Assembly (NCBI RefSeq): GCF_001704415.2
Contig: NC_030814.1
Location: 70,301,121-70,365,120, forward strand
Source: Capra hircus
Taxonomy: Eukaryota > Chordata > Mammalia > Artiodactyla > Bovidae
DNA: 64,000 bases
Reading direction: 5' to 3'
Shown: in pieces, positions 12,257 through 23,383 of the stretch
Numbering within the stretch: position 1 is the first letter of the stretch
How the letters are laid out: the number at the start of each line of letters is the position of its first letter
Notes under the pieces: model-generated
Databases searched by the model: none
What the model was told of the DNA's origin: nothing
Seen by the model: the letters and a program-made list of their open reading frames with translations, nothing else
Translations under genes and position numbers: made by a program

Positions 12257-12514
12257 ACAGTTAAGGAGTGCAGCTTGAGGCATTCTCTGACTGTAGACGT
12301 AAATCCAGGTTTAAATACTAAGTGATAGCAATCCCAGAGCCTACTTATCCACAGTACTTGAGCTTACAAAGTTCTGCACTTCATTTCAATGTATTCTCAA
12401 AAAAAAAAAAAAAATCCAAAAATATTGAGAGGAGGGAAGCTGGTGTTTTACCAGAGATAGAAAGTATTACTTTGGAGTTTAAAAGACACCTCCTGAAAAA
12501 TTCGGGGTCATGAG
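12257..12514. other. Intergenic DNA with a 16-base A run
   Basis: No gene. The only distinct feature is an A16 run at 12399-12414. Confidence 0.5.
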
Positions 12515-12605
12515 CCTCATTAATAATATTAATGAGAAAACCAAGACTCAGATAGAAAATGTATGTAACATCACAAAGCCAAGAGTGGCAGAGTCAGGCA
12601 CAAAA
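12515..12605 (-). repeat. MIR remnant downstream of the minus-strand OR
   Basis: On the minus strand this reads as a decayed MIR core (CTGACTCTGCCACT ... GAGTCTTGGTTTTCTCATT). It sits immediately 3' of the OR stop, as does the MIR behind the OR at 37409. The AATAAA found in the other copy is not preserved here. Confidence 0.55.
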
Positions 12606-12617
12606 TACCCTAACTCT

Positions 12618-13565
12618 TCAGTGGTGGTTGACAATCCTGCAATGGTCCAGCCCTTTTCTCAGGGCTCCCATCACCTCCCGATTTCTTAAGCTATAAATGA
12701 GGGGGTTCAGCATAGGAGTAAGGACTGTGTAGAAGACAGAGACCACCTTGTCATGGCTTGGGGCCCGGTAGCGCTTAGGTCTCAGATAGATGAACATGGC
12801 TGCCCCATAGAAGAGGAACACAGCTGTCAGGTGGGAGGAACAGGTGGCGAGAGCCTTTCTGACAGCCTGAGCAGAATGCATGTGGAGTACAGTTCTCAGG
12901 ATACGAGCATAGGAGGCCACAATGATGGAGAAGGGAAGAAACAGCATGAAGACACAGCAAGCAAATATCACATTCTCAAAAATGGATGTGTCTATACAGG
13001 CCAGCTTTAACAAGGATAACATCTCACAAAAGAAGTGGTCCACCTCCCTCAAGCCACAGTACGGAAATGTCATTACTACCACCATTTGGATCAAACCATC
13101 TATTATCCCAAAGACCCACGAGCTCCCAGCAATCTGGAGACAGACCCTCTGACTCATGAGGATGGGATAGTGAAGTGGGTGGCTAATGGCCACATACCGG
13201 TCATAAGCCATGAGTCCCAGCAAGAGCCCTTCAGAGCCCACAAGGCAGACAAAAAGGCCAATTTGCATGCCACAACCCAGAAAGGAGATAGACTTCCTGC
13301 CAGACAGGAAGTTGGCCGCCATCTTAGGCACATTGGTACAAACCAACATCAGGTCCATGAGGGAGAGCTGACTAAGGAAGAAGTACATGGGTGTATGAAG
13401 TCGAGAATCCATGAAGATGAGGCAGATGAGGAGGACATTCCCACAGAGGGCTACTATGAAGACCATCATGACTGCTGAGAAAAGAACAAGGTCAGTGGAA
13501 CTGTGGGAAAAGATGCCCAAGAGGACAAAGTCATGTGTGTATGATTGATTCAACCATATCTCCAT
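12618..13565 (-). CDS. OR2V1/2V2-like: Olfactory receptor, OR2V subfamily (intact, single exon)
   Basis: A seven-transmembrane odorant receptor that would couple to G-alpha-olf in olfactory sensory neuron cilia. The 315-codon frame is uninterrupted and of normal length for a class II OR. Visible hallmarks are the N-glycosylation site NQS at residues 6-8, GN at 42-43 (TM1), LHTPMYFFLSQLSLMDL at 56-72 (IC1/TM2), Cys98 and Cys180 for the conserved disulfide, MAYDRYVAISHPLHYP at 119-134 (TM3/IC2), SYA at 218-220 (TM5), KALATCSSHLTAV at 237-249 (TM6) and PMLNPLIYSLRN at 284-295 (TM7). I recognise the N-terminus MEIWLNQS and the TM2-TM3 segment as OR2V, but cannot decide between 2V1 and 2V2. The ATG matches the start of its paralogue at 37409 and lies 24 nt after a conserved splice-acceptor-like AG. 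No disabling change is visible. It is divergent from the second OR and sits in an inverted duplication. Confidence 0.96.
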   Translation of the reverse strand: MEIWLNQSYTHDFVLLGIFSHSSTDLVLFSAVMMVFIVALCGNVLLICLIFMDSRLHTPMYFFLSQLSLMDLMLVCTNVPKMAANFLSGRKSISFLGCGMQIGLFVCLVGSEGLLLGLMAYDRYVAISHPLHYPILMSQRVCLQIAGSSWVFGIIDGLIQMVVVMTFPYCGLREVDHFFCEMLSLLKLACIDTSIFENVIFACCVFMLFLPFSIIVASYARILRTVLHMHSAQAVRKALATCSSHLTAVFLFYGAAMFIYLRPKRYRAPSHDKVVSVFYTVLTPMLNPLIYSLRNREVMGALRKGLDHCRIVNHH

Positions 13566-13605
13566 GGCTCAGCTGATGTTCCTGGTCACCTGAGAACATG
13601 GACAA
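13566..13605 (-). promoter_or_regulatory. Putative 3' splice site and 24-nt 5'UTR of the minus-strand OR
   Basis: Read on the minus strand, TCCATGTTCTCAG is followed by 24 nt and the ATG. The same arrangement (TCCATGTTTTCAG, 21 nt, ATG) occurs before the OR at 37409. OR genes usually have non-coding 5' exons spliced just upstream of the coding exon, so this is a credible acceptor (AG at 13590-13591). It is inferred from conservation between the paralogues; no transcript is available. Confidence 0.5.
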
Positions 13606-13708
13606 AAATTACTGAATTGACTGACATGTCTTTACTGGCAGAAAAGTCATAAGACCAATGGGGAAAAGAAATGATTGGTGCCCAAACTTCAAAAGAACAA
13701 TGAGGTCT

Positions 13709-13965
13709 TAAATATAGAGGATAAACTAGTGGTTACCGGTGGAGAGAGAGAAGGGAGGAGGGGCAATATAGGCGTAGGAAAGTGAGAAGTACAAACTATA
13801 GGTATAAAATGAACTACAAGGATATATTGTGCAACATGAAAATATAGCCAATATTTTATAATAACTACAAACGGATACAATCTTTAAAAATTATAAATCA
13901 CTATATTGTACATCTGTAATTTACACAATATTGTACAGCAACTATACTTCAATTAAAAAAAAAAG
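13709..13965 (+). mobile_element. L1 3' end upstream of the minus-strand OR
   Basis: A decayed L1 3'UTR (GATAAACTAGTGGTTACCGG, then CAGCAACTATACTTCAATT and poly-A). It begins about 145 bp upstream of the OR ATG and is oriented opposite to that gene. Confidence 0.8.
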
Positions 13966-14524
13966 TGTGGTTTTCAATTGCAATGAGATTTTTAAAAAAC
14001 CTCAGAATCAGGGCCTCAATAAAAGTTGGCTGAAAAAAATTCAAAGTAATACCCTCAGTTATCCTCAGTAGAAATCCAAGAGCTCTCTTGTAAAATCTTT
14101 ATAATTAATGTCTTCCACATGGATTGAACCATTTACTCACAGTCTGGTAAAATTTCTAATTAATTTATTTGGAGCACCTCAAAGAAAATTGGATTTCTCT
14201 TGATTTTGGACAGGATTTTTTTTTCTAAATATGTTATATGGAAGGGAACCAGAGACATGGCCTGATTTTAGACTGACAAATTTCAAATCAAGAAATAGAA
14301 ATTGTGCATATTTAAAAAGACAACACTGCCTTGATGATAATGACAATATCTGAACCCAAGGAAAATAAACTAAATGATTATAGGCAACTGAATGAAAAGT
14401 ATTATAATATTCTGACCACAAATTTGTTGTCCTTATGTTCTCACCAGGATAACCTTGTCTTCGTTTTCAAAATCACTTTCAGCTTTTAGATTTCACCCTC
14501 TTCTCTCTCATCAGCCACCTTCTT
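13966..14524. other. AT-rich intergenic DNA, nothing recognised
   Basis: Open frames here are short and AT-rich. I see no repeat family or gene I can name. Confidence 0.45.
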
Positions 14525-14655
14525 TTTAAAAAATTTATTTATTTTTAACTGGAGGATAACATCAGCATGAACCAGCTATATGTATGTATATGTTTCCCTC
14601 CCTCTTGAAACTCCTTCCCACCTCCCACCCATCCCACCCCCTCTAGGTTATCAGT
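14525..14655 (-). mobile_element. L1 3'-end fragment
   Basis: Reversed L1 tail: AAAATTTATTTATTTTTAAC, a pyrimidine-rich CTCCTTCCCACCTCCCACC segment and CCCCCTCTAGGTTATCA. Confidence 0.8.
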
Positions 14656-14769
14656 CACCTTCAAATACCACCTGTTGCTTTGTCCATCCAGGGCTGTACA
14701 TCCAAGGCAGGCATTTTCATGGCTCTACCAGTAGCAAAGCAGTACAGAATTTTCTCTTTAAATTTGTAT

Positions 14770-15190
14770 TAACTGTATAGTGCCATGTAGCAAATAACTC
14801 CAAATTTATAACTTGAAATTATATAGGAAAAACAATGATAATTTCACAGTTTCTGTGGGCCAGAAATGAGGGCGCAACTTAGTTGTCTCTGACATAAAAG
14901 GTTTCACATGAGGATACCCTGAAATGGTTAGCCAGGCTGCAGTCTTCTTAAGACATTTGTGGAGGAGGTTCTACTCCAAGGTCACTCATGTGGCTGTGTC
15001 AGGCCTTGCTCCCTTTTCACAGGGCTGCTTCACAGCATGGCAGTTGACTGCTTCTAGGGTGAGTGGTGCAAGAGAGAGTGAGAGCACAAGCACCCTAGAT
15101 AGAAACCATAGTTTTATAACCAAATATTGGAAGTGACATCCCATGAGCTCTGCTGAATTCTTTTCCACTGAACCACCTTGGAAGCCCAGA
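14770..15190. repeat. Ancient mammalian interspersed repeat at the start of block B
   Basis: Contains AATAACTCCAAATTTATAAC, TTTCACAGTTTCTGTGGGCC and the CAAGAGAGAGTGAGAGCAC...GGAAGTGACATCCCATGAG pattern of an old eutherian repeat. The family is not assigned. Its right half is shared with block A at about 3420-3490 and 3770-3835. Confidence 0.5.
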
Positions 15191-15658
15191 ATTCCCTATA
15201 CCTAGATGAAAATTAAATTGCAGTTCTCAGCCTGTGAAACTCAGGTAAAGACCTGGGCAGAGGGCAATGATGATCATGAGGCTGAGATAGAGAAACCAGA
15301 GAATTCATCTGCCTGTCTGTCTTTCCAAATGAAAAAAAAGTCTTCACTAACTCTAAGACACCCTTCCCAAGACCCAGACCTAGCCTTAGAGCCAAACTTT
15401 CAATTCCCTACAGAATTTATGCAAAATTACAGTTCTTGCTGACAAACAAGAAACAGAAGACAACTAAGCATTAATTCTTATGTACATACCCCAGAAAGGT
15501 AATATCTTGTCTTTTTTTTTTTCATATTTCTTTAAAATGACACCTACCATCCTAATTACTCAAGCGCAAAATAACCCATGCTGGATGCCCCATGGGCTTC
15601 AGATTGAATCACTCTCCAGGTGCTGTTGATTTCCCTTTAATGGAGATGCTTGCTTTTT

Positions 15659-15854
15659 GGGCTCCCAGGTGGTGCTAGTGGTAAAGAACCCACCTGTCAA
15701 TGCAGGACAGAAGACATGGGTTTGATCCCTGGGTGGGAAAGATCCTTTGGAGGAGGAAATGGCAACCTACTCCAGTACTCTTGCCTGAATAATCCCATGG
15801 ACAGAGGAGCCACCGGATACAGTCCATGGGGTCGACTGAAGCAACTTAGCAGGC
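15659..15854 (+). mobile_element. Bov-tA SINE with 13-bp target-site duplication
   Basis: The tRNA-Glu-like head (GGTGCTAGTGGTAAAGAACC, box B GGTTTGATCC) is followed by the Bov-A body. It is flanked by ATGCTTGCTTTTT at 15646-15658 and 15855-15867. Block A has the empty site (TCTTGCTTTTTATATCC, about 5045), so the insertion postdates the duplication. Confidence 0.92.
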
Positions 15855-15867
15855 ATGCTTGCTTTTT

Positions 15868-16330
15868 ACAGCTGCCCTCCACTTTCCCCCCTTGTGTTAC
15901 CACTGTATTCAGAGCATGCAATGAATCATCTGAATGTACTAGGTGTTCACTCCTAGATACCTTTCTTTGAGGAAGAGTGAATGATAATATAATTAGTATT
16001 TTCAGATATTTACAAATGACAAGTATGCTCTCTGCAAATGCACGATATTCACCTTTAGGAGACATTTATGAAGGGTATATCCGTCTACCTTACCTCATTA
16101 TAAAGACAAACCAAGAAGACTTCATGGGATGTGCTCTTTGTGCAAAGACCCAGCATGATTTCCTAAACTAAGATGGACCTGCTCAGATCCATGACCAGGG
16201 AGGCAGGTTGCTAAGCTGTGTCCATAGAGGAAGCAAGCATGTGTGACTCATGTCCAAGAAGACATGCCCAGGTGTCCTTGCCAACAATAACATCCAGGAA
16301 CTTAACTATAAGTTATGATATATTCACTTA
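15868..16330. other. Intergenic DNA, nothing recognised
   Basis: The first 100 bp may continue the A/B homology. The rest shows no named repeat and no gene. Confidence 0.4.
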
Positions 16331-17035
16331 TTTTTCTAAAAGATAAACTGTGGCATACTAAAATTTTTAAGAGTTTATCTGAGTAAAAAATCAATTCCAA
16401 TCAGGCAATGCCAAACCAGAAGTAGTTAGGAGTGCTCCATTGATAGGAATCAGTAAAAAGAATTTTATAGAGAAAAAACAGAAGAGGGAATTCCCTGGTG
16501 GCATAGTGGTTAAATATTTGCCTTCCAATTCAGGGGACACAAGTTTGATCCCTAGTTGGGGAACTAAGATCCCACCTGACATGGGGCAACTACGTCTGCA
16601 TTCCACAACTGCAGAACCATGCACACCAGAGCCCATGCAGCACAACTAGAAAGCCCACATGCCACAACTACTGAGTCTGTGGGCTCCAAGCCTGTGCACC
16701 CATGTGCCACAGCTAGAGGGAAGCCCGTGGGCTGCAACGAAAAACCCCACATGCTGCAAGGGAGATTCTGCATGCAGCAACTAAAACCCAACACAGCTAA
16801 ATAAATAGATATTTTTTAAAAGCAGAAGAAAAGCAAAGAAACTATTTGATTGACTACTCTTGAACATGTTTTGTGGGGTGGGGGCGGATTCTACGGGAAC
16901 AAATTGCTGTTCCAACAGCCTTTAGTTGGTCTTGGCTATATTAAGCTTAACCAACAAACTGAAAAGTCATGCCCCCTCCCCTCCCCACTCCTGCCCCACA
17001 ACTTCCACCCAGATTTTATAGCTGAAGTCCTGTGC
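16331..17035 (-). repeat. Possible ancient LTR fragment, split by a CHR-2 SINE
   Basis: The segments flanking the SINE (GATAAACTGTGGCATACTAAA ... CCAAACCAGAAGTAGTTAGG and TCTTGGCTATATTAAGC ... CCCAGATTTTATAGCTG) look like one old LTR-type repeat. Family and exact limits are not established. No retroviral coding sequence is present. Confidence 0.35.
16485..16807 (+). mobile_element. CHR-2-type tRNA-derived SINE
   Basis: GGGAATTCCCTGGTGGCATAG, box B TTTGATCCCTAG, repeated CCCACATGCCACAACTA-like units and an AAATAAATAGATATTT tail match the cetartiodactyl CHR-2 pattern. Confidence 0.85.
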
Positions 17036-17747
17036 TGAGGATGCTCAGCTCTACCCGCAGAGAGCAGAGACACTCAGCTACATGTACCTTCAACAAGATG
17101 CACCACCAAACACCTCTTCTTCCTGCCCCCCAATACAATACTATATAGTTGATTAATGACATTTATCTCTCTATCCTGGAGGACTCCCTTGAACTCTGAT
17201 TCTCATATCAACTGTGAACTCAACATCTTTCTTCAAAGTCCAGTGGGTTCATCCTGCCTAAAGTGGTCAACCTGAGCCCTTGGTCTCCCCTGGAGAAACA
17301 CTCTTCCCAGATCAGTTCACGGAAGATCTGTTCAGTTGCCTAGGAAAAACACACAGTGTATCCTTAACTCCTCTCCTCCTCTCACACACATTCCAACATC
17401 AGAAACTCCTGGCTCTTCTTCCAAAATATGCCCATGCTGGACCATTTCTCACTCCTTTCTGTTCCACCTGGACACATCATCGTCACTACTCCCCTACAGT
17501 GGAAATGGAAATGGCCCCTAACTGGACTTGCCTTCCCATTCCTTCCTTGCCCCGATTCTATTTGCCACTGGTGTCTATAGCACTGGGGTGAAGACACCTC
17601 TGTAAGAATAAAAGACAAAATGCTTGAAGAATGAAGCAAGACTTTCATATGGCTGGGCCTCTCCACTACCCAAACCTTTCATTCTTCTCTCCCTGGAATT
17701 CCCTCTGCTGAGGTTTCACTCGACTCCCTTCTGTTCCTACCGCAGAG
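17036..17747. other. Intergenic DNA, nothing recognised
   Basis: Moderate-complexity, pyrimidine-leaning sequence. A 103-codon open frame at 17280-17591 has no recognisable domain and overlaps an equally long frame on the other strand, so I do not call it a gene. Confidence 0.45.
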
Positions 17748-19105
17748 TTTAGTTCAGTTCAGTCATGTCTGACTCTTTGCAACCCCACGGACTGCAGCAT
17801 GCCAGGCTTCCCTGTCCATCACCAACTCCCGGAGCCTACTCAAACTCATGTCCATCACATCAGTGATACCATCCAACCATCTCATCATCTGTCATCACCT
17901 TCTCCTCCTCCTCCTTCAATGTTTCCCATCATCAGGGTCTTTTCCACTGAGTCAGCTCTTCACATCATGTGGCCAAAGTATTGGAGTTTCAGCTTCAGCA
18001 TCAGTCCTTCCAATGAATATTCAGGACTGATTTCCTTTAGGATGGACTGGTTGAGTCTCCTTGCAGTCCAAGGGACTCTCAAGAGTCTTCTCCAACACCA
18101 CAGTTCAAAAGCATCAATTCTTTGGTGCTCAGCTTTCTTTATAGTCCAACTCTCACATCTATACATGACTACTGGAAAAACCATAGCTTTGACTAGATGG
18201 ACTTTTGTTGGTAAAGTAATGTCTCTGCTTTTTAATATGCTGTTTAGGTTGGTCACAGATTTCCTTCCAAGGAGCAAGTGTCTTTAAATTTCATGGCTGC
18301 AATCACCATCTGCAGTGATTTTGGAGCCCCCAAAAATAAAGTCTGTCACTGTTTCCATTGTTTCCCCATCTATTTGCCATGAAGTGATGAGACCAGATGC
18401 CATGATCTTAGTCTTCTGAATGTTGTTTTAAGCCAACTTTTTCACTCTCCTCTTTCACTTTCATCAAGAGGCTCTTTAGTTCTTTGCTTTCTGCCATAAA
18501 GGTGGCATCATCTGCATATATGAGATTAGTGACATTTCTCCCAGCAATCTTGATTCCAGCTTGCACTTCATCCAGTCCAGTATTTCACATGATGTACTCT
18601 GCATATAAGTTAAATAAGTAGGATGACAATATACAGCCTTGATATACTCCTTTTCTGATTTGGAACCAGTCTGTTGATCCATGTCCATTCGCTAGCTATT
18701 GCTTCTTGATCTACATACAGTTTTCTCAGGAGGCAGGTCAAGTGGTCTGATATTCTCATCTCTTTAAGAATTTTGCACAGTTTGTTGTGATCCACACAGT
18801 CAAAGGCTTTGGCATAGTCAATAAAGCAGAGGTCGATGTTTTTCTGCAATTCTCTTGCTTTACTGATGATCCAGTGGGTGTTGGCAATCTGATCTCTGGT
18901 TCCTCTGCCTTTTCTAAATCCAGGTTGAACATCTGGAAGTTCACAGTTCATGTACTGTTGAAGCCTGGCTTGGAAAATTTTGAGTATTAGTTTGCTAGTG
19001 TGTGAGATGAGTGCAATTGTGCAGTAGTTTGGACATTATTTGGCATTGCCTTTTTTTCAGATTGAGATGAAAACTGACCTTTTCCAGTCCTGTGGCCACT
19101 GAGGA
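17748..19105 (-). mobile_element. 5'-truncated BovB (RT and 3' end)
   Basis: The reverse complement runs from the GAAAAGGTCAGTTTTC RT region through VQPGFRKGRGTRDQ-like and AFDCVDHNKL-like blocks (18610-18951) to the ACTGAACTGAAC terminus. The YADD motif is lost and multiple frame breaks are present. Confidence 0.92.
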
Positions 19106-19720
19106 TCTCAGGAAGATGTGGTTAGCAACTGGGAGCCTGCTCACAGTTGGGTGGAATATTCTGTCTCTGGGGCTGAGACTGGAGCAGCTCCTTGCATTCT
19201 GGTTCTGGTTGTCACAAGCCTGCCTCTGCCTCCAAGTGGGGAGGGGCTGGTACGCAGCCAGCTGGCTCTCCTTTGGTATTCACTCAATCCTTGTTCTGTG
19301 AGCAGGCCAGGCTGTGCATTAGGCTGTTGGGTTAGAGCCTTTTGAGGAAAAGTTCTATTTTCTGCAGTTGCAGTTTGGTGTGCATTCTGTGTGCGTGTGT
19401 GTTTCCCCAATTATGTTGCCTTCTGAGATTCCAAAACTTCCCACAAACGCACATGTGAGAGGGTTTCCTACTGTGTGTAAACTTCTCCTCCTTCACAGCC
19501 CTCTCCCCAGGACAGGTCTCCATCCCCAACTCTTTTGTCTCTTTTTTTGTCTTTTATATTTTGTCCTACCTTCTTTCTAAGAGAATGGGCTGCCTTTCTG
19601 GGTGCCTGGTGTTCTCCGCCAGTGTTGAGAAGTAGTTTTGTGGAAGTTGCTCAGCATTCAAATGATTTTTTGATGAACTCGTGGAGGACAAAGTGGTCTC
19701 CCCATCCTATTCCTCCACTT
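19106..19720 (-). mobile_element. Bovine-type L1 5'UTR fragment
   Basis: Relatively GC-rich. It ends with AATGGGCTGCCTTTCTGGGT, GTTGCTCAGCATTCAAATG and GTGGTCTCCCCATCC, which is the reversed start of ruminant L1. Only the 5' part of the element is present. Confidence 0.7.
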
Positions 19721-19734
19721 TCTTATAGACACAT

Positions 19735-19959
19735 TGCAGCCCATGGGGTCACTAAGAGTCGGGCACGACTGAACAACTTCATTTTCACTTTGCACTTTCA
19801 TGCATTGGAGAAGGAAATGGCAACCCACTTCAGTATTCTTGCCTGGAGAATCCCAGGGACAGAGGAGCCTAGTGGGCTGCCGTCTATGGGGTCGCACAGA
19901 GTCGGACACGACTGAAGCGACTTAGCAGCAGCAGCAGCAGCACAGAGTATGTGGACACA
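19735..19959 (+). mobile_element. Bov-A2 SINE with 14-bp target-site duplication
   Basis: A 5'-shortened first unit, the ATTTTCACTTTGCACTTTCA linker, a second unit and a (CAG)n tail. It is flanked by TCTTATAGACACAT at 19721-19734 and 19960-19973. Confidence 0.92.
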
Positions 19960-21911
19960 TCTTATAGACACATCCACAGAGTAAGTGGATGCAAGGCCTC
20001 CTTTTACCTCCTCACAGAAAGTTCTTTCCAGATATACTCCACCTTGTTCCCTTATATGCTCTTCACCATCTTAGCCATACCTTCTTCCACATCTATTTAG
20101 AGTTGAAATTCTTTTTTCCTTCTCTTTGTTTCCCTGCCTTATGTTTCTCATTGCATTAAACACCATCTGGCATGCTACATTTAATTCACTTGTATTTGGG
20201 ACACTCTTAATTTCCCAACTAGAACCTGTATTCCCTGATGCCACTTTTGCTCACGGTGGGATCTCTGGCTCTTAGGACATTACCTGGCATATATTTTGTT
20301 CTCAGCACATATTTGTTGAATGATTAATTGTATTATGCAAAACAATTCAAGAAATTATTCTGGCATCTCGCATGCTCATTTCTTACACCATAACATTCCT
20401 TTCTCTAGATGTTTGCGTAGTGGCTTCGTTTATCTCCCTAGAAATGACATAATAAAGCAAGTCACCTTTTGGGGAAAAAATGACTCTATATCCCTTCTCC
20501 TCCCTGCCCTTTTACCTGCATCTATCTCCACTCATCTTTTGTCTCCCTGCTTTAGAAAATTCTTCAACTCATCACTGTGCCCCTCAATCCAGACAGAGAG
20601 AAACAGGAAAGAAAAAAACTAATGAGATGTTAAGTTGAAAAAAAGCGAGGAGTAGATCAAAGGATAAGATTAGAAGAAAGAAGGAGAAGAGACATAACAC
20701 TGGAAGGTATATGCCTATCCCCTCATCTGCCAAAAAGAAAATAAAAACTAATAAAGACAGAAAATAGTAGAAAGAGAAACTGCTGATAAATAGAAATGCA
20801 TAAATGAACAGCAATTATAATAGATATTGCAAGGAGAGAAGGAGGTAACGTGAAAAAGACCCTCACTCACCTTTAAGTGGGATCCCTGGAGGAAAACAAA
20901 CTCAGCACACACTATGTGGAGTCAATTCCAGCATGAAAATTGTTTCATTCTACTTTCTTTGTTTCCACTTACTGAGTCAGAGAGGGCAGAGAGGAGCCCC
21001 CCCGCCCCCACCAAGTTCTGACCTCCTTCCTCAGCCCCCACCAACCAGCCAGGCTGTGGGTTTCCACGTCACCTGCAGACTCCCTGTGACTCTCTAGCTC
21101 AGACTGGGGCTCAGGCAGACAATAGCTTCCTCTTAACAAAAAGAGATGTGGAAAAAGTGAACTTAGTCAAGGAGACAGTGGTGGGTAGATGGCCACAGAG
21201 TCAGGATCTATGTATCTGAACTCAATTTCTGAATCCTGTCCACCTTCCATGGGCTGATGCCCAGGCTGGCTTGCAGAACTGTCTTCCACTGCCCATGAAG
21301 TATTTAACATTGAACCTGAGTGAGGAAAGTAAAGCTGTGAAGTCCCAGGAGAGCTCACATACTCCAGCCCTGGAGCAGAAGCTCCCAAGCTTGCAATTAA
21401 AACTAAACAGGGAGCTTGGGGACAGGACCAGAAGAAGGGCCAGTGGGACAGTGTGATGAAACTCAGTCATGAGAGGGGCACAGAAGGGTCAGGGTACAGG
21501 AAGTTGAACAAATTTCTTGATACTCTTTCCCCACCACAGGTATACTTCAGTGGTTCCTCAGTGACCTCCAGGATCTACATAGGGTCTCTACCTGTCCTTT
21601 ACCCCACCTCTAAAGCCAGTCTGTATCTACCAGAGGCCTATGATATACATAGTACTGGGTGAGATGTTGTGCTTGATTCAAAGGTGGAAACTGAACATAA
21701 CCCTGCCCTTCTGGTGGGAGGAAAAGAAAAGCACTCACCTCCGAGAGAATCAGATGATGGCATGGGAGTTGGGTTTCTTCCCAAACCCTGTAAGAAGTTT
21801 ATCTAAGCTCAGTGCTCTGCAGTGTGGTCTAGTTATGCCTGTCATCCCAGTATAATCATGGATAGCACTCCCTTTCACTCTCAGGAGTGTCCCAGGTTGG
21901 ATGATAAATTT

Positions 21912-22183
21912 TTAAAATTATATCTATTTATTTGGCTGCATTGGGCCTTAGTTGGGACACGTGGTACCTTCCTTAGAGCCTGTGGGATCTTCCACTGCAG
22001 GCCATGGGCTTCTCTCTGCCTGTGGTATGTAAGCTCTAGAGCATGTGGGCTCAGTGGCTGTCTCACAGGCTTAGTTGCCCTATGGCATCTGAAATCTTAG
22101 TTCCCTGATGAGGGATTGAACCTGTGTCCTCTGCATTGGAAGGTGGATTCTTAACCACTGGACCACCAGGGAAGTCCCTGGAC
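21912..22183 (-). mobile_element. CHR-2-type SINE inserted in block B
   Basis: Reversed CHR-2: ATCTATTTATTTGGCTGCA at the left and ACCACCAGGGAAGTCCC at the right, with a short ATAAATTTT-like duplication at each end. It is absent from blocks A and C. Confidence 0.85.
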
Positions 22184-22429
22184 AATAAATTTTATAGTAA
22201 CTCTATTTTTTGCTTTATGTCCTGTAGAAATAGTTCATTTTCTGACTGGCCGATATGGTGGCAATTCACCTGTCAAATGGCTAAGTTACCCAAGTTATTT
22301 GTTTCTTTTTAAAATTTTTAAAAACTATTTCTTTTAAATCTTTATACTTTTAGGTGTCTGTGTTATAAGCTCTGACACTGGTTATTTTGGCTGTTTGTGG
22401 TTTTTCTTCTTTTTCTGTAATGCAAGTGT

Positions 22430-22860
22430 CTGAGTTAAGCTTTGATTGCCAAGGCATCTACTTCAAAGAGAACTATATGGAATGAACACATTGCCAGCCA
22501 CACTGCCAGATAAAGAGCCAGAGCCAGGCTGCTTCTCCCCTCTGAGGTGCCTTTGTTTTAGAAATCCTGGTTGATTTCAATAATTGGTCATTTGGGCTGC
22601 TTGTTTTTTTCTCTTCCTGTGACTTATATTAACAGTCTTCTGTTTAAATTAACTAATAAACAATGAGCCCCTAAAGCCTTAAGTCCCTACTCTTTACCCC
22701 AATAAAAGCAGGACCCCAGGCCTGTGCACTCTCCCTCTTTCTCTACATCCTGCCTTGCTGTGTGTTCCCACATGTGTTGTATAAGTAGTAAAACCTCTGT
22801 TTTCTCAAAGTTTCCTGACAGTTATTGCTGAAGGACATGTTGCAGTCATAATAGGAACCA
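22430..22860 (+). mobile_element. Probable solo LTR of an endogenous retrovirus
   Basis: Promoter-like CCCAATAAAAGCAGG is followed by a CT-rich stretch and TAGTAAAACCTCTGTTTTCTC, the usual U3/R/U5 layout. No gag, pol or env sequence is attached. The boundaries and family are not resolved. Confidence 0.6.
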
Positions 22861-22936
22861 CAGGCTTTGTCCACCCACAGCATCAGTTATTGATAAGATG
22901 AGACCATATTTAAAAATAAAAACTTTTTATTTTGTA

Positions 22937-22983
22937 TCTGCAGCTCCATTGTTGCCTTGTAAATAAAGAAAGCTGAGCGCCAA
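22937..22983 (+). repeat. 47-nt exact copy of the L1/BovB junction at 24383-24429
   Basis: Identical over 47 nt, in the same orientation, to the point where an L1 tail meets a truncated BovB 1.4 kb downstream. In the L1 at 41470-41490 the same position reads TTTTGTATAGGAGTATAGCC, so the patch was inserted into the L1 3'UTR here. Confidence 0.88.
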
Positions 22984-23118
22984 TTAACAATGTTATGATA
23001 GTTTCAGGTGGACAGCAAAGGGACTCAGCCATACAGATATATGTATGTGTTCTCCCTCGAACTCCCCTTCCATACAGCCTGCCACATAACGTTGAGAAGA
23101 GTTCCCTGTACTATACAA

Positions 23119-23383
23119 TGCTGCTGCTGCTGCTAAGTCGCTTCAGTCATGTCTGACTCTGTGTGACCCCATAGACGGCAGCCCACCAGGCTCCCCCATC
23201 CCTCGGATTCTCCAGGCAAGAACACGGGAGTGGTTGCCATTTCCTTCTCCAATGCATGAAAGTGAAAAGTGAAAGTGAAGTCGTTCAGTCGTGTCCGACT
23301 CTTAGCGACCCCATGGACTGCAGCCCACCAGGCTCCTCCGTCCCTGGGATTTTCCAGGCAAGAGTATTGGAGTGGGTTGCCTT
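23119..23383 (-). mobile_element. Bov-A2 dimeric SINE
   Basis: (CTG)n head, two units, GTGAAAAGTGAAAGTGAAG linker. It is inserted in the L1 of 22912-24050. Confidence 0.92.

Larger units (their letters stand above)
14940..22290 (+). repeat. Duplicated block B (paralogue of A and, inverted, of C)
   Basis: Matches block A in the same orientation and block C in inverse. It is lengthened by insertions: Bov-tA at 15659-15854, CHR-2 at 16485-16807, BovB at 17748-19105, an L1 5'UTR piece at 19106-19720, Bov-A2 at 19735-19959 and CHR-2 at 21912-22183. It lies upstream of the minus-strand OR, the mirror image of block C lying upstream of the plus-strand OR. No gene is recognised in it. Confidence 0.85.

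Noticed and set aside
13035..13478. 147-codon open frame on the plus strand across the minus-strand OR, and similar antisense frames at 37490-37804 and 37961-38401
   Set aside because: They are reverse-strand shadows of the OR coding sequence; length follows from OR codon composition and the translations have no domain.
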